DNA of 64,000 bases, from the NCBI RefSeq assembly GCF_004331075.1, contig NZ_SJNX01000005.1:1-64000 (forward strand). The letters are read 5' to 3'. Shown here piece by piece: positions 36,945 through 45,310 of this stretch; within the stretch, counting starts at the first letter, position 1, and each line of letters starts with the position of its first letter. The notes under the pieces were generated by a model that saw nothing but the letters and a program-made list of their open reading frames with translations, ran no database searches and was not told the DNA's origin. The translations under genes and the position numbers were made by a program. The DNA is from Acinetobacter brisouioides. Lineage in GTDB: Bacteria; Pseudomonadota; Gammaproteobacteria; Pseudomonadales; Moraxellaceae.

Positions 36945-38588
36945 ATGGCAGTCAGTGCATACGATGAATTACCGAAAAATGCAGCGAATTTTGTTGCATT
37001 ATCACCACTGCGCTATCTGGAACGGGCAGCCCATATTTACCCGCATCAAGCCGCTATGATTCATGGTACACGGCAGATTACTTGGCGCGAAAAATATACG
37101 CGCTGTCGCCAGTTTGCTCATCAGCTCAATCAGCTCGGAATCGGGAAAAATGATACTGTTTCGGTGTTATTGCCCAATATTCCTGCCATGCTTGAAGCGC
37201 ACTTTGCAGTTCCGATGGCAGGTGCCGTACTCAATACACTCAATACCCGCCTCGATGCCAAAACACTGGCATTCATGCTAGACCATGCAGAAAGCAAACT
37301 ATTGCTGGTTGATAGTGAATTTTCGACATTGGCACAAGAAGCACTGGCTTTGGTTAAACATCAGATCCTCGTGATTGATGTGCATGATGCCGAATATGAG
37401 GGTGCTGTAAAGGATATTGGTTTTATTGAGTATGAAACTTGGCTTGCACAGGGAGATGCCGATTTTGAATGGCATTTACCTAACGATGAATGGGATGCAA
37501 TCAGTCTCAACTACACGTCAGGCACAACAGGTAATCCCAAAGGTGTAGTTTATCATCATCGGGGAGCATACATTAATGCTGCCAGTAACATCATTGCCAG
37601 TGGCATGATTCCGCGCGCTAAATATCTATGGACACTGCCACTCTTTCATTGCAATGGTTGGTGTTTTGCATGGACAATGGCGGCCAATGGCGGCACCAAT
37701 ATTTGCCTGCGTAAAGTCGATACTGAACAGGTTTTTCAGCTGATTGCCCAACATAAGGTCGATTATTTCTGTGGTGCACCGATTGTGCTGTCTATGCTGA
37801 TTAATACTCCCAAAGACAAACAGATCACGTTTAGCCATCGAGTGGAAGTCATGGTCGCAGGTGCAGCACCACCCGCAGCGATCATTGAAGGAATGCGCAA
37901 TATTGGCATTAATGTCACGCACGTCTATGGTCTGACTGAAACTTATGGTCCTTCTGCGCTCTGTGCCTCGCAAGCAGGTTGGAGTGAGTTATCCATTCAG
38001 GAACAAGCTCAATTACATTCGCGTCAAGGCGTACCATATCCATTGCAAGATGGCATGAAAGTGATTGACTCTGAAACCATGCAGCCTGTACCGCATGATG
38101 GGCACACCATGGGTGAAATCATGTTCCGTGGCAATATTGTCATGAAAGGTTATCTAAAAAATCCTCAAGCCACCGAAGAAGCCTTTGCAGGAGGTTGGTT
38201 TCACACGGGCGATCTCGCGGTTTGTCAGCCCGATGGCTATGCCAAAATTATGGATCGTTCTAAAGATCTGATTATTTCAGGTGGGGAAAATATTTCATCG
38301 CTTGAAATTGAGGAAGTGCTCTATCAGCATCCTGCTGTTTTAACTGCGGCAGTGGTCGCCAAACCCGACCCTTATTGGCAAGAAGTGCCTTGTGCGTTTA
38401 TTGAACTCAAAACGGGCTATGAACTCAGTGCTGAACAACTGATTGAGCACTGCAAACAATATCTTGCGCGCTATAAACTGCCAAAGGATATTGTGATGAC
38501 TGCGATTCCCAAAACCTCGACAGGTAAGTTACAGAAATTTATTTTGCGAGAATGGGCGAAACAACGTGCCGAACAGCAAACAGGCTAA
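36945..38588 (+). CDS. Acyl-CoA synthetase (AMP-forming), AlkK/DmdB-like
   Basis: A 547-residue adenylate-forming enzyme. The ATP-binding P-loop is YTSGTTGNPKGVVYHHRG (about residues 190-207), the A5 motif is HVYGLTETYGP, the A7/A8 hinge is GWFHTGDLAV...DRSKDLIISGGENIS and the catalytic Lys lies in PKTSTGKLQKF. The segment LPLFHCNGWCFAW is typical of the medium-chain (AlkK) and methylmercaptopropionate (DmdB) CoA ligase group. It activates a carboxylic acid to its CoA thioester; chain length is not readable. CAGGAG lies eight bases before the ATG. Single-gene unit. Confidence 0.87.
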   Translation: MAVSAYDELPKNAANFVALSPLRYLERAAHIYPHQAAMIHGTRQITWREKYTRCRQFAHQLNQLGIGKNDTVSVLLPNIPAMLEAHFAVPMAGAVLNTLNTRLDAKTLAFMLDHAESKLLLVDSEFSTLAQEALALVKHQILVIDVHDAEYEGAVKDIGFIEYETWLAQGDADFEWHLPNDEWDAISLNYTSGTTGNPKGVVYHHRGAYINAASNIIASGMIPRAKYLWTLPLFHCNGWCFAWTMAANGGTNICLRKVDTEQVFQLIAQHKVDYFCGAPIVLSMLINTPKDKQITFSHRVEVMVAGAAPPAAIIEGMRNIGINVTHVYGLTETYGPSALCASQAGWSELSIQEQAQLHSRQGVPYPLQDGMKVIDSETMQPVPHDGHTMGEIMFRGNIVMKGYLKNPQATEEAFAGGWFHTGDLAVCQPDGYAKIMDRSKDLIISGGENISSLEIEEVLYQHPAVLTAAVVAKPDPYWQEVPCAFIELKTGYELSAEQLIEHCKQYLARYKLPKDIVMTAIPKTSTGKLQKFILREWAKQRAEQQTG

Positions 38589-38600
38589 ATTCAACACAAA

Positions 38601-38631
38601 AAATAAGCGACCTTAAAGGTCGCTTATTTAT
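38601..38631. terminator. Rho-independent terminator, probably bidirectional
   Basis: AAATAAGCGACC, loop TTAAA-type and GGTCGCTTATTT form an 11 to 12-base-pair stem between the convergent acyl-CoA synthetase and darP genes; it abuts the darP stop. Confidence 0.85.
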
Positions 38632-39182
38632 CTTGATTTACCTTGATCAGATAACAGACCAACTTGTTGTACATAGTTCAACAGCTTTTGACGTGAAACC
38701 TCAAGTTCTTCTTCAGTTGCTTCGAGTTGCTTGTCGCGATAAATACGCAAGACATGCTGACGCAAAGTGTGTTTATCCGTTGCATTGAACTGCTTGCTAA
38801 ATTCATGAATCGCGCTATCACCTTGCTCAATCATACGATCGACCCAGCGTTGTAACTGCACCTGTTTTTTTACGCCTTGCTGCGGAGTTAGATACGATAA
38901 AATCAGGCTTTCATCTTCATTGCGAAGCAGTTTGCCAATCCGCTGAAATTGGCGGCGGCGTGCTTCAAATGAGCTAATGGTTTGTACATCAAGCAGTGCT
39001 TCAATTAAACGTTCTTCAACAGGGAGCTGTTGAATTTGCTTAATGGATAGCGAGGCCAATTGTTCACCCAAAGCTGCCATACGCTGTACAGCTTTCTTTT
39101 GTTCAGTTTTGCTCGCACGACCATCTAAAGATTCAAAATCTTCTTCGGTATAGCGTTGTTGCGGTTGCGGTCGTCGTGCCAC
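38628..39182 (-). CDS. darP: Ribosome-associated assembly factor DarP (YjgA)
   Basis: A 184-residue, highly charged all-helical DUF615 protein. Recognisable blocks are SKTEQKKAVQRMAALGEQL near residue 24, FEARRRQFQRIGKLLRNED near 73 and a C-terminal RQKLLNYVQQV. DarP associates with late 50S precursors and helps mature the peptidyl-transferase centre. It begins two bases after the HPr stop and ends at a terminator, so it is the last gene of the rapZ-HPr-darP group. Confidence 0.9.
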   Translation of the reverse strand: MARRPQPQQRYTEEDFESLDGRASKTEQKKAVQRMAALGEQLASLSIKQIQQLPVEERLIEALLDVQTISSFEARRRQFQRIGKLLRNEDESLILSYLTPQQGVKKQVQLQRWVDRMIEQGDSAIHEFSKQFNATDKHTLRQHVLRIYRDKQLEATEEELEVSRQKLLNYVQQVGLLSDQGKSR

Positions 39183-39184
39183 GT

Positions 39185-39454
39185 TTAATCTGCCTCATAA
39201 AATTTTGCTGCGAAAAGTGCCAGAACTTCGTCCAAGGCTTTCTCTTCATCTGGTCCGTCTACAACAATCCGTAACGTTGTTCCCTTTCCAGCACCAAGCA
39301 TTAGCAATGCCATAATGTTTTTTGCATCAATCAACTTATCGCCCTTACCCACTTGAATCGAAGAGCGGAATTTGGTGGTCACTTCAATTAATTTGCCAGA
39401 GGCACGTGCATGTAAACCAAGTTTGTTAATTACATCTACTGTCGTGTCGATCAT
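39185..39454 (-). CDS. HPr-family phosphocarrier protein (NPr-like), lacking Ser46
   Basis: An 89-residue PTS phosphocarrier. The active-site histidine is H15 in [10 protein letters not shown]. The place of the regulatory Ser46 is taken by Asn ([13 protein letters not shown]46), so HPr-kinase control is not expected, and the GAGKG segment follows as usual. HPr/NPr receives phosphate from enzyme I; in organisms without sugar PTS this serves nitrogen-PTS signalling. Its ATG overlaps the rapZ stop (ATGA). No ptsN, ptsP or rpoN is in the window. ptsH and npr are both used for such genes, so I leave the symbol blank. Confidence 0.88.
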   Translation of the reverse strand: MIDTTVDVINKLGLHARASGKLIEVTTKFRSSIQVGKGDKLIDAKNIMALLMLGAGKGTTLRIVVDGPDEEKALDEVLALFAAKFYEAD

Positions 39455-40302
39455 GACCAATGCTTCATTTCTCTATGTAAAACCTGAATAGACCAGTTCG
39501 CCTTCAGTGCTTTTCTGAGTCTATCCACCATATAAACTGAGCGGTGCTGCCCACCCGTACATCCAATGGAGACGGTAATGTAATGTCTATGCCCTTCTGC
39601 AAAGGCAGGAAGCCATTTTTCTAAAAATTGATAAATATCACCAAACATGGCATTGGTTTGATCATTTGCACCCAAAAATTCCTGAATCGGTGTATCTAGA
39701 CCAGAGAATTTGCGTAATTCTAAATCCCAATGCGGATTTGGCAAGTGTCTTACATCAAAAACATAGTCAGCATCGAGTGGAATGCCATGTTTATAACCAA
39801 ATGATTGCAAAATCACAATCATATCTTCCGACTGTCCAAGTTTGGACAATAATGTATGCTTTAAATCATGCACACTTTTGTCTGTAGTATCAATATTGAC
39901 TGTTGCACGAAACTGCATCGGCAACAACAGACTTTTTTCTATTGAAATACATTCAAGCAAAGTTTTATAACGTGATGCAAGTGGATGAGGACGGCGTGAC
40001 GCACTAAAACGCGAAATCAACCCTTGATCCTGCGTAGTTAAATAAATCACATCGACCATACCATGTTTTTGTAATTGTTCAAAAACATGGTCAAATTCCT
40101 GAAAATCCGCTTGTGTGCTACGCACATCGACCCCAAGCGCCAATTGCTCCAGATTATTTTCATGATCTAGTTTGGCGACAATTTCGGGAAGCAATGCCAA
40201 CGGCAAATTATCAATACAGTAATAGCCCAAATCTTCAAGCACCTGTAGCGCAGAGGATTTTCCTGAACCTGATTGACCTGTGACAATTAAAATACGTTTC
40301 AT
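39451..40302 (-). CDS. rapZ: RNase adapter protein RapZ
   Basis: The 283-residue protein has an N-terminal P-loop, GQSGSGKS (residues 9-16), and a C-terminal domain with [19 protein letters not shown], the phosphosugar-sensing signature of RapZ/YvcJ. In E. coli RapZ guides RNase E to a small RNA that controls glucosamine-6-phosphate synthase and hydrolyses nucleotides. I chose the ATG at 40302, with GAGG about 11 bases upstream; the open frame extends ten codons further. It is directly coupled to the HPr gene downstream. Confidence 0.93.
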   Translation of the reverse strand: MKRILIVTGQSGSGKSSALQVLEDLGYYCIDNLPLALLPEIVAKLDHENNLEQLALGVDVRSTQADFQEFDHVFEQLQKHGMVDVIYLTTQDQGLISRFSASRRPHPLASRYKTLLECISIEKSLLLPMQFRATVNIDTTDKSVHDLKHTLLSKLGQSEDMIVILQSFGYKHGIPLDADYVFDVRHLPNPHWDLELRKFSGLDTPIQEFLGANDQTNAMFGDIYQFLEKWLPAFAEGHRHYITVSIGCTGGQHRSVYMVDRLRKALKANWSIQVLHREMKHWS

Positions 40303-40334
40303 GACACTGCTTTCCTCATTGCATTTAGGCAATG

Positions 40335-41180
40335 TTATCCAACAAATTTGACAATCAAATTATCGATTAAACGAGTTGTGCCTAATTTTGCTGCCACAAA
40401 GATCACAGTATCTTGTTTAAAGTCTGTGACCATTTGCAACGCTGGGCTACGCGCTTCAACATAATCTACAACAAAACCTGCATGAGTAAGCTGTGTTGTT
40501 ATGCCCGCCAGCACAGCATCCAAACTCACGCCTTCTAGCAAAGCTTTTTCAGCCTGTTTCAAACTTTGATAAATCGTTGGTGCTATCGCGCGTTGTTCAT
40601 GGGTTAAATAACCATTACGTGAGCTGAGCGCCAAACCATCTGCAGCACGTGTAATAGGCACACCAATCACTTCAATTGGGAAGCTTAAATCTTGCACCAA
40701 CTGACGAATAACAGCCAACTGCTGGAAGTCTTTTTGCCCAAAAAATGCCAAGTTGGGTTGAACAATATTAAATAACTTGCTGACCACAACTGCAACACCA
40801 TCAAAGTGTCCTGGGCGTGATGTACCACACAAATCAGCAGTAATACCTGAGACACTAATATTGGTTAAAAATGGCTGCTTGCCATACATTTGTTCAACAC
40901 TCGGTGCAAAAACAATATCACAACCGACATCGGCAAGTAACTGACTGTCTTTGTCTAAAGTCCGTGGGTAGTTTTCATAATCTTCGTTTGGTCCAAACTG
41001 AATTGGATTCACAAAAACGCTGACCACAACAACATCACACAATTTTTTCGCTTCGCGAACTAAATTGAGATGTCCTTCATGCAAATTCCCCATAGTCGGG
41101 ACAAAACCAATGCGTTTTTTTGCAGTACGTGCTGGACTAAGCGCTGCGTTTAGCCCCTGAATGGTCGTTTCAGTTTTCAT
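40335..41180 (-). CDS. panC: Pantothenate synthetase
   Basis: Joins pantoate and beta-alanine with ATP to give pantothenate. The 281-residue product shows the nucleotidyltransferase fold with [16 protein letters not shown] (the HIGH-like motif), [36 protein letters not shown] and the KMSKS-like [10 protein letters not shown]. It starts two bases after the panB stop and is cotranscribed with panB and folK. Confidence 0.95.
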   Translation of the reverse strand: MKTETTIQGLNAALSPARTAKKRIGFVPTMGNLHEGHLNLVREAKKLCDVVVVSVFVNPIQFGPNEDYENYPRTLDKDSQLLADVGCDIVFAPSVEQMYGKQPFLTNISVSGITADLCGTSRPGHFDGVAVVVSKLFNIVQPNLAFFGQKDFQQLAVIRQLVQDLSFPIEVIGVPITRAADGLALSSRNGYLTHEQRAIAPTIYQSLKQAEKALLEGVSLDAVLAGITTQLTHAGFVVDYVEARSPALQMVTDFKQDTVIFVAAKLGTTRLIDNLIVKFVG

Positions 41181-41182
41181 GA

Positions 41183-41992
41183 TTACAACTCAACTTGGAA
41201 AGTATGTTCAATATTTGGGAAACTTTGCTCAAGCACAGCATGATGATAGGCTTTCAGAGCATTGACAATAGCATGTTCACCTGACTGCTCTGCCATAAAG
41301 TTACGTACAAATTTGGCAACTTTCCCAAAAGTTAATCCTAACATGTCTTGCACAACAAGCACTTGTCCATCGGTGTCTTTTCCAGCACCAATTCCAATCA
41401 CAGGAATATGTGGAAACAGTTCAGTGACTTCTTTGCCTAACTGTGCAGGCACACACTCTAAGAGCAACATCGCAGCGCCCGCTTCAACTAAAGCCCGACA
41501 GTCTTCAATCAACTGATCGGCAGCATCACGAGTTTTCGCTTGTAGTTTATAACCACCAAAGACATGCACTGACTGCGGCGTGAGCCCCAGATGCATACAG
41601 ACAGGAATACCATTACGGGTTAAGTTTTTGACCGTATCTGCAAGCCATGCACCGCCTTCAATTTTGACCATCTGTGCACCTGCCTGCATCACCATTCGGG
41701 AATTTTGCAGCGCATCATTCAGTGTGGCATAACTCATAAATGGCAAGTCTGTCATGAGAAAAGCGTGCTGGTTAGCACGACGCACTGCTGCTGTATGATA
41801 TGCCATATCTGCAACTGTCACAGGTAAAGTCGAATCGTGCCCCTGAATGGTCATCCCCAAGGAATCTCCAATCAAAATGCTATCAATTTCTGCAACTTGC
41901 ATTGCTTTTGCCATACTAGCGTCATAGCAAGTCAAGCAAGAAAACTTTTTACCTTGTGCTTTCAATTGTCTTAAATCATGGAGACTAATCAT
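41183..41992 (-). CDS. panB: 3-methyl-2-oxobutanoate hydroxymethyltransferase
   Basis: Adds a hydroxymethyl group from methylene-tetrahydrofolate to ketoisovalerate, making ketopantoate. The 269-residue TIM barrel has [28 protein letters not shown] and the [15 protein letters not shown] and [16 protein letters not shown] blocks with the conserved Asp, Lys and Glu residues. Its start overlaps the folK stop by four bases. Confidence 0.95.
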   Translation of the reverse strand: MISLHDLRQLKAQGKKFSCLTCYDASMAKAMQVAEIDSILIGDSLGMTIQGHDSTLPVTVADMAYHTAAVRRANQHAFLMTDLPFMSYATLNDALQNSRMVMQAGAQMVKIEGGAWLADTVKNLTRNGIPVCMHLGLTPQSVHVFGGYKLQAKTRDAADQLIEDCRALVEAGAAMLLLECVPAQLGKEVTELFPHIPVIGIGAGKDTDGQVLVVQDMLGLTFGKVAKFVRNFMAEQSGEHAIVNALKAYHHAVLEQSFPNIEHTFQVEL

Positions 41993-42519
41993 TCAGCGTC
42001 CTCTTGTTCATCCTGAGGTTGATTCTGCTGTGACACATCAGCCCAATTGCGGTTCAGCATCGGGGTTAAGATGGATGTCTGAACAATATCGAGCTGTTTC
42101 AGTGACTGAGAATCAACGGTTAACTCTACATCTAAGTCTAATAGTGGGATCACCACAAAATCGCGCAATAACAATCCCACATGCGGTACTGTGAGACGTT
42201 CGTGTTGAATTTTCTCTTGACCATATAACAGTAAATCCAAATCTAAAGTACGCTCACCCCAACGACGTAAGCGGACTCGACCTGCATCCTGTTCAAATTG
42301 CTGTAATTGATCCAATAACGCAAGTGGTGGCAAATCGGTTTTTAACTCGGCGACTGCATTCAAATAGTCAGGTTGGTCTTGCGGCCCCATCGGCGGAGTG
42401 CTATACAACTGCGAGACTCGGACACACCCTAAAGTTCGCAGTTTTTCGATGGCTTCTTGCAGAATATGTAGTGAATCACCCAAGTTGCTTCCTAAACCGA
42501 TATAACTGGTCACTGTCAT
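41989..42519 (-). CDS. folK: Dihydropterin pyrophosphokinase (HPPK)
   Basis: Transfers pyrophosphate from ATP to 6-hydroxymethyl-dihydropterin in folate synthesis. The 176-residue protein opens TSYIGLGSNLGDS. It contains PPMGPQDQPDYLNAVAEL and the signature RRWGERTLDLDLLLYG, followed by LTVPHVGLLLRDFVVIPL. It overlaps pcnB and panB by four bases each, a tight pcnB-folK-panB-panC series also known from other gammaproteobacteria. The acidic tail (DEQEDAE) is extra. Confidence 0.94.
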   Translation of the reverse strand: MTVTSYIGLGSNLGDSLHILQEAIEKLRTLGCVRVSQLYSTPPMGPQDQPDYLNAVAELKTDLPPLALLDQLQQFEQDAGRVRLRRWGERTLDLDLLLYGQEKIQHERLTVPHVGLLLRDFVVIPLLDLDVELTVDSQSLKQLDIVQTSILTPMLNRNWADVSQQNQPQDEQEDAE

Positions 42520-43967
42520 TGTGTTGGCCCAAAAATCACTTGGCTTAAATCACGCTGTACCCGTTTGCGTTTTAAAATCGGATGATTCGCATCAACACCA
42601 TCAGCATTACTTACAGCTGTGTTTGCCGTTGAACGAACTGGTGCTTGTGCAGATTTGTTGCGCGAACGGCGACTGCGGGTTGGTGCTGCTTCTGCAACCA
42701 ACGGTGCGATTACTGTATCAACCTCAACATCTTCTGTACGTGGTTTACGACGGGTCTTGGCACGTTGACGATTGTACTGGGAAATAGCCACTTCTTTTTG
42801 GTCTATGGTCATATCCTGATAGGCTTCCCACCACTGTCCCATACCTTGCGTAGTGTCATCACCCGATTTCTCACGCAACAACAAGAAGTCAAAGCCTGCA
42901 CGAAAACGCGCATGCCCTGCTAAACTTTCAATTTGTTGTGGTTTTGGGCTCAACAAACGCGTTTGCATTTCCCAAACTTCACGAATAAAAGTTTCAGCAA
43001 AACGTGGAATAATGGTACGCGTCGACTGGCGCTTGAGTACATCTAAGCCTGCTTGCGCTCGTGCCTCGGCTGCAACCACACCTTTTGCCAAATAATACTC
43101 AGTACGTTCTTGGAAGTTTCTCCAAAGCAACACTGCATAGAAAAATGCAGGGTTAATGGTTTTGCCAACCTGAATACGCTGATCGGTATTTTTTGCAGCT
43201 AAGGAAATAAACTGTGTTACATCAGGGCTGACTTCAGCAAATAGCTGTTTCCATAAACCGAATTCAATCAGTAATGGTAAAACACGTTGCAAATGCCCCA
43301 TGGTAAAGAGTTTCTGTGATTCATCATATAAACGGTGCGGAGAAATGTCGCGTAATAACTGCGTCATTTCAGGGGTAAACACGTCTAAAATTTCAGGTGC
43401 AATACTAAAATTGAGTTTGGCTGCAAAGCGTAATGTACGCAACATCCGCACTGGGTCTTCTTCAAAGCGTAGCTTTGGTTCACCCAATAAACGTAAAGTT
43501 TTACTTTTTACATCTTCAATGGCATGGCAAAAATCTAAAATCACACCCTGACGTGGCTGATAGTACATGGCATTAATGGAGAAATCCCGACGAACAAAAT
43601 CTTGTTCGATGGTTCCCCAATTGTTGTCTCGTAAAATCATGCCGAGCGCACTGGTCACTGCTTTTTTCGGTGGTGCGCGAAAAGTTGCAACTTCTATAAG
43701 GTCTCGCCCAACATAGACATGTGCCAACTCAAAACGTCGCCCAATAATTCGGCAACGACGCCCAAACACTTCTTTGACCTGCGCTGGTGTAGCGTTGGTT
43801 ACCGCATCAAAATCTTTCGGATGTAGCCCGAGCATCAAGTCCCGAACACCACCACCGACGATATATGCCTGATAACCTGCTTTGGTGAGAGCATCAATAA
43901 CTTCTAATATAGAAGGAGGTAATTGTTTGATGGATAAACCATATTTTGACGCGCGTAAGGTATGCAA
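42516..43967 (-). CDS. pcnB: Poly(A) polymerase I
   Basis: Adds poly(A) tails to RNA and so promotes decay. The 483-residue product has the nucleotidyltransferase head YIVGGGVRDLMLGLHPKDFDAVTNATP, with catalytic Asp residues in KDFDAV. The RRCRIIGRRFELAHVYVG signature distinguishes PAP from CCA-adding enzymes. It ends in a basic C-terminus (KTRRKPRTED; TRSRRSRNK) typical of PAP I. No ATG precedes the conserved start; I read it from a TTG at 43967, with AGGAG ten bases upstream. The first 20 residues are the least certain part. Confidence 0.9.
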   Translation of the reverse strand: MHTLRASKYGLSIKQLPPSILEVIDALTKAGYQAYIVGGGVRDLMLGLHPKDFDAVTNATPAQVKEVFGRRCRIIGRRFELAHVYVGRDLIEVATFRAPPKKAVTSALGMILRDNNWGTIEQDFVRRDFSINAMYYQPRQGVILDFCHAIEDVKSKTLRLLGEPKLRFEEDPVRMLRTLRFAAKLNFSIAPEILDVFTPEMTQLLRDISPHRLYDESQKLFTMGHLQRVLPLLIEFGLWKQLFAEVSPDVTQFISLAAKNTDQRIQVGKTINPAFFYAVLLWRNFQERTEYYLAKGVVAAEARAQAGLDVLKRQSTRTIIPRFAETFIREVWEMQTRLLSPKPQQIESLAGHARFRAGFDFLLLREKSGDDTTQGMGQWWEAYQDMTIDQKEVAISQYNRQRAKTRRKPRTEDVEVDTVIAPLVAEAAPTRSRRSRNKSAQAPVRSTANTAVSNADGVDANHPILKRKRVQRDLSQVIFGPTQ

Positions 43968-44103
43968 AAGACGCTTTCTCCTACGTCTGGAGTTAAAATT
44001 TTCAATCGTTGCTAATCATAGAGCATAGACCAATAAAGGGCAATTTGATTCTTCATTCAGACAAACATGAATTTGCTGTTGAATCTGTAGATTTTTTCAG
44101 CAG

Positions 44104-44454
44104 CTATAGCGCCAAAAATGCACGGTTTTTCTCAAATAGTTTCTCCCCGATTCCTTTGACATTTTTCAGTTCATCAATGGTTTTGAACTTGCCATTTTTC
44201 TGGCGGTATTCAACAATTGCCTGTGCTTTTTTTACACCAACACCTGTGAGTTTGTTCTGTAACTCAACTGCCGAGGCTTGGTTGAGACTCACCTGATGAG
44301 TTCCACGTGTGGTCTGCGAAGTCCGACCATGTTGTATCTGTTGCTGTTGTTTCCATTGCATATAACGCTGGTCATAGCTTTGTGTATTGTTATTTGCCCA
44401 TGCCGAGCATGCTAGACCTAAACTTAATATCAGCGTACTTAAGGTTTTTATCAT
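44104..44454 (-). CDS. comEA: ComEA-like helix-hairpin-helix DNA-binding protein
   Basis: The 116-residue product has a signal peptide (MIKTLSTLILSLGLACSAWA). A Gln-rich linker follows, then a C-terminal ComEA domain with two helix-hairpin-helix motifs: SLNQASAVELQNKLTGVGVKKAQAIVEYR and FKTIDELKNVKGIGEKLFEK. In naturally competent bacteria periplasmic ComEA binds incoming double-stranded DNA and ratchets it in. It starts eight bases after mazG and is likely cotranscribed with it. Together with the FimT-like protein at the left end it points to a competence-capable organism. Confidence 0.85.
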   Translation of the reverse strand: MIKTLSTLILSLGLACSAWANNNTQSYDQRYMQWKQQQQIQHGRTSQTTRGTHQVSLNQASAVELQNKLTGVGVKKAQAIVEYRQKNGKFKTIDELKNVKGIGEKLFEKNRAFLAL

Positions 44455-44462
44455 ATTTTAAC

Positions 44463-45233
44463 TCATGATGATGTTTGTTGTTTTGCTTGCTCCCAAAGTT
44501 GATCCATTTCATCAAGGCTCATGTCGTGTACAGAACGACCTTGCTGACGTGCCTGATCTTCTATAAAAGCAAATCGTGTTCTAAATTTATGAATCGTTGA
44601 GAGTAAAGCGATTTCTCCCGAGAGCTCTAGTTTACGACCAACATTAATCAAAGAAAATAAACAATCACCAAATTCTGCCTGTATTTCATCAGGATTTTTT
44701 TTCTGAATGGCATGTTCTAGCTCAGCAATTTCTTCATGGACTTTACCCAGTGCATCTTGCGTCGTCGCAAAATCAAAACCAATTTTTGCAGCTTGTTTCT
44801 GGATCTGCTCAGCCTGTGAAATTGCAGGCCCATGCTTAATCTCACTGAGATACGAACGCGGCTGTCCTTGTTTTTCTTGCTGTTTAATCTGTTGCCAAAG
44901 TTCCGAGACTTGCTCAGGGCTTAAATTGGCATACTGCTCTGCCTGAAACACATGCGGATGGCGACGAATCAGCTTATCGATGATCGCCTGCACCACATCA
45001 TCAAAGTTAAATGCTTGTTGTTCGGCATACATTTGTGACTGAAATACCACTTGCAACAGCAAATCTCCCAACTCATTACGAATCTCATCAATTGAACCCT
45101 GACGAATTGCATCTTCAACTTCATAGGCTTCTTCAATTGCATAACGTGTCAGGCTTTGCGGCGTCTGCGCGCGATCCCACGGACACTGCTCGCGTAGTTG
45201 CTGCATAATCTTCAATAACTGTTCAATTGGCAT
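44463..45233 (-). CDS. mazG: Nucleoside triphosphate pyrophosphohydrolase MazG
   Basis: Hydrolyses (d)NTPs to monophosphates and, in E. coli, lowers ppGpp. The 256-residue protein contains two MazG domains. The N-terminal one has LREQCPWDRAQTPQSLTRYAIEEAYEVEDAI with metal-binding EExxE-type residues and NELGDLLLQVVF. The C-terminal one has KVHEEIAELEHAI and EFGDCLFSLINVGR. GAGGGGG precedes the ATG. It follows the relA terminator, so it is probably a separate unit from relA despite neighbouring position. Confidence 0.93.
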   Translation of the reverse strand: MPIEQLLKIMQQLREQCPWDRAQTPQSLTRYAIEEAYEVEDAIRQGSIDEIRNELGDLLLQVVFQSQMYAEQQAFNFDDVVQAIIDKLIRRHPHVFQAEQYANLSPEQVSELWQQIKQQEKQGQPRSYLSEIKHGPAISQAEQIQKQAAKIGFDFATTQDALGKVHEEIAELEHAIQKKNPDEIQAEFGDCLFSLINVGRKLELSGEIALLSTIHKFRTRFAFIEDQARQQGRSVHDMSLDEMDQLWEQAKQQTSS

Positions 45234-45265
45234 GTTATCCCCCTCAAAATAAAAAATTTCCCAAG

Positions 45266-45296
45266 AAAAAAGCCAACATGATTGTTGGCTTTTTTT
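45266..45296 (-). terminator. Rho-independent terminator of relA
   Basis: AGCCAACA, loop TGAT and TGTTGGCT flanked by A and T runs of six, just past the relA stop. Confidence 0.92.
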
Positions 45297-45310
45297 GTAT
45301 GGATTGAGTC

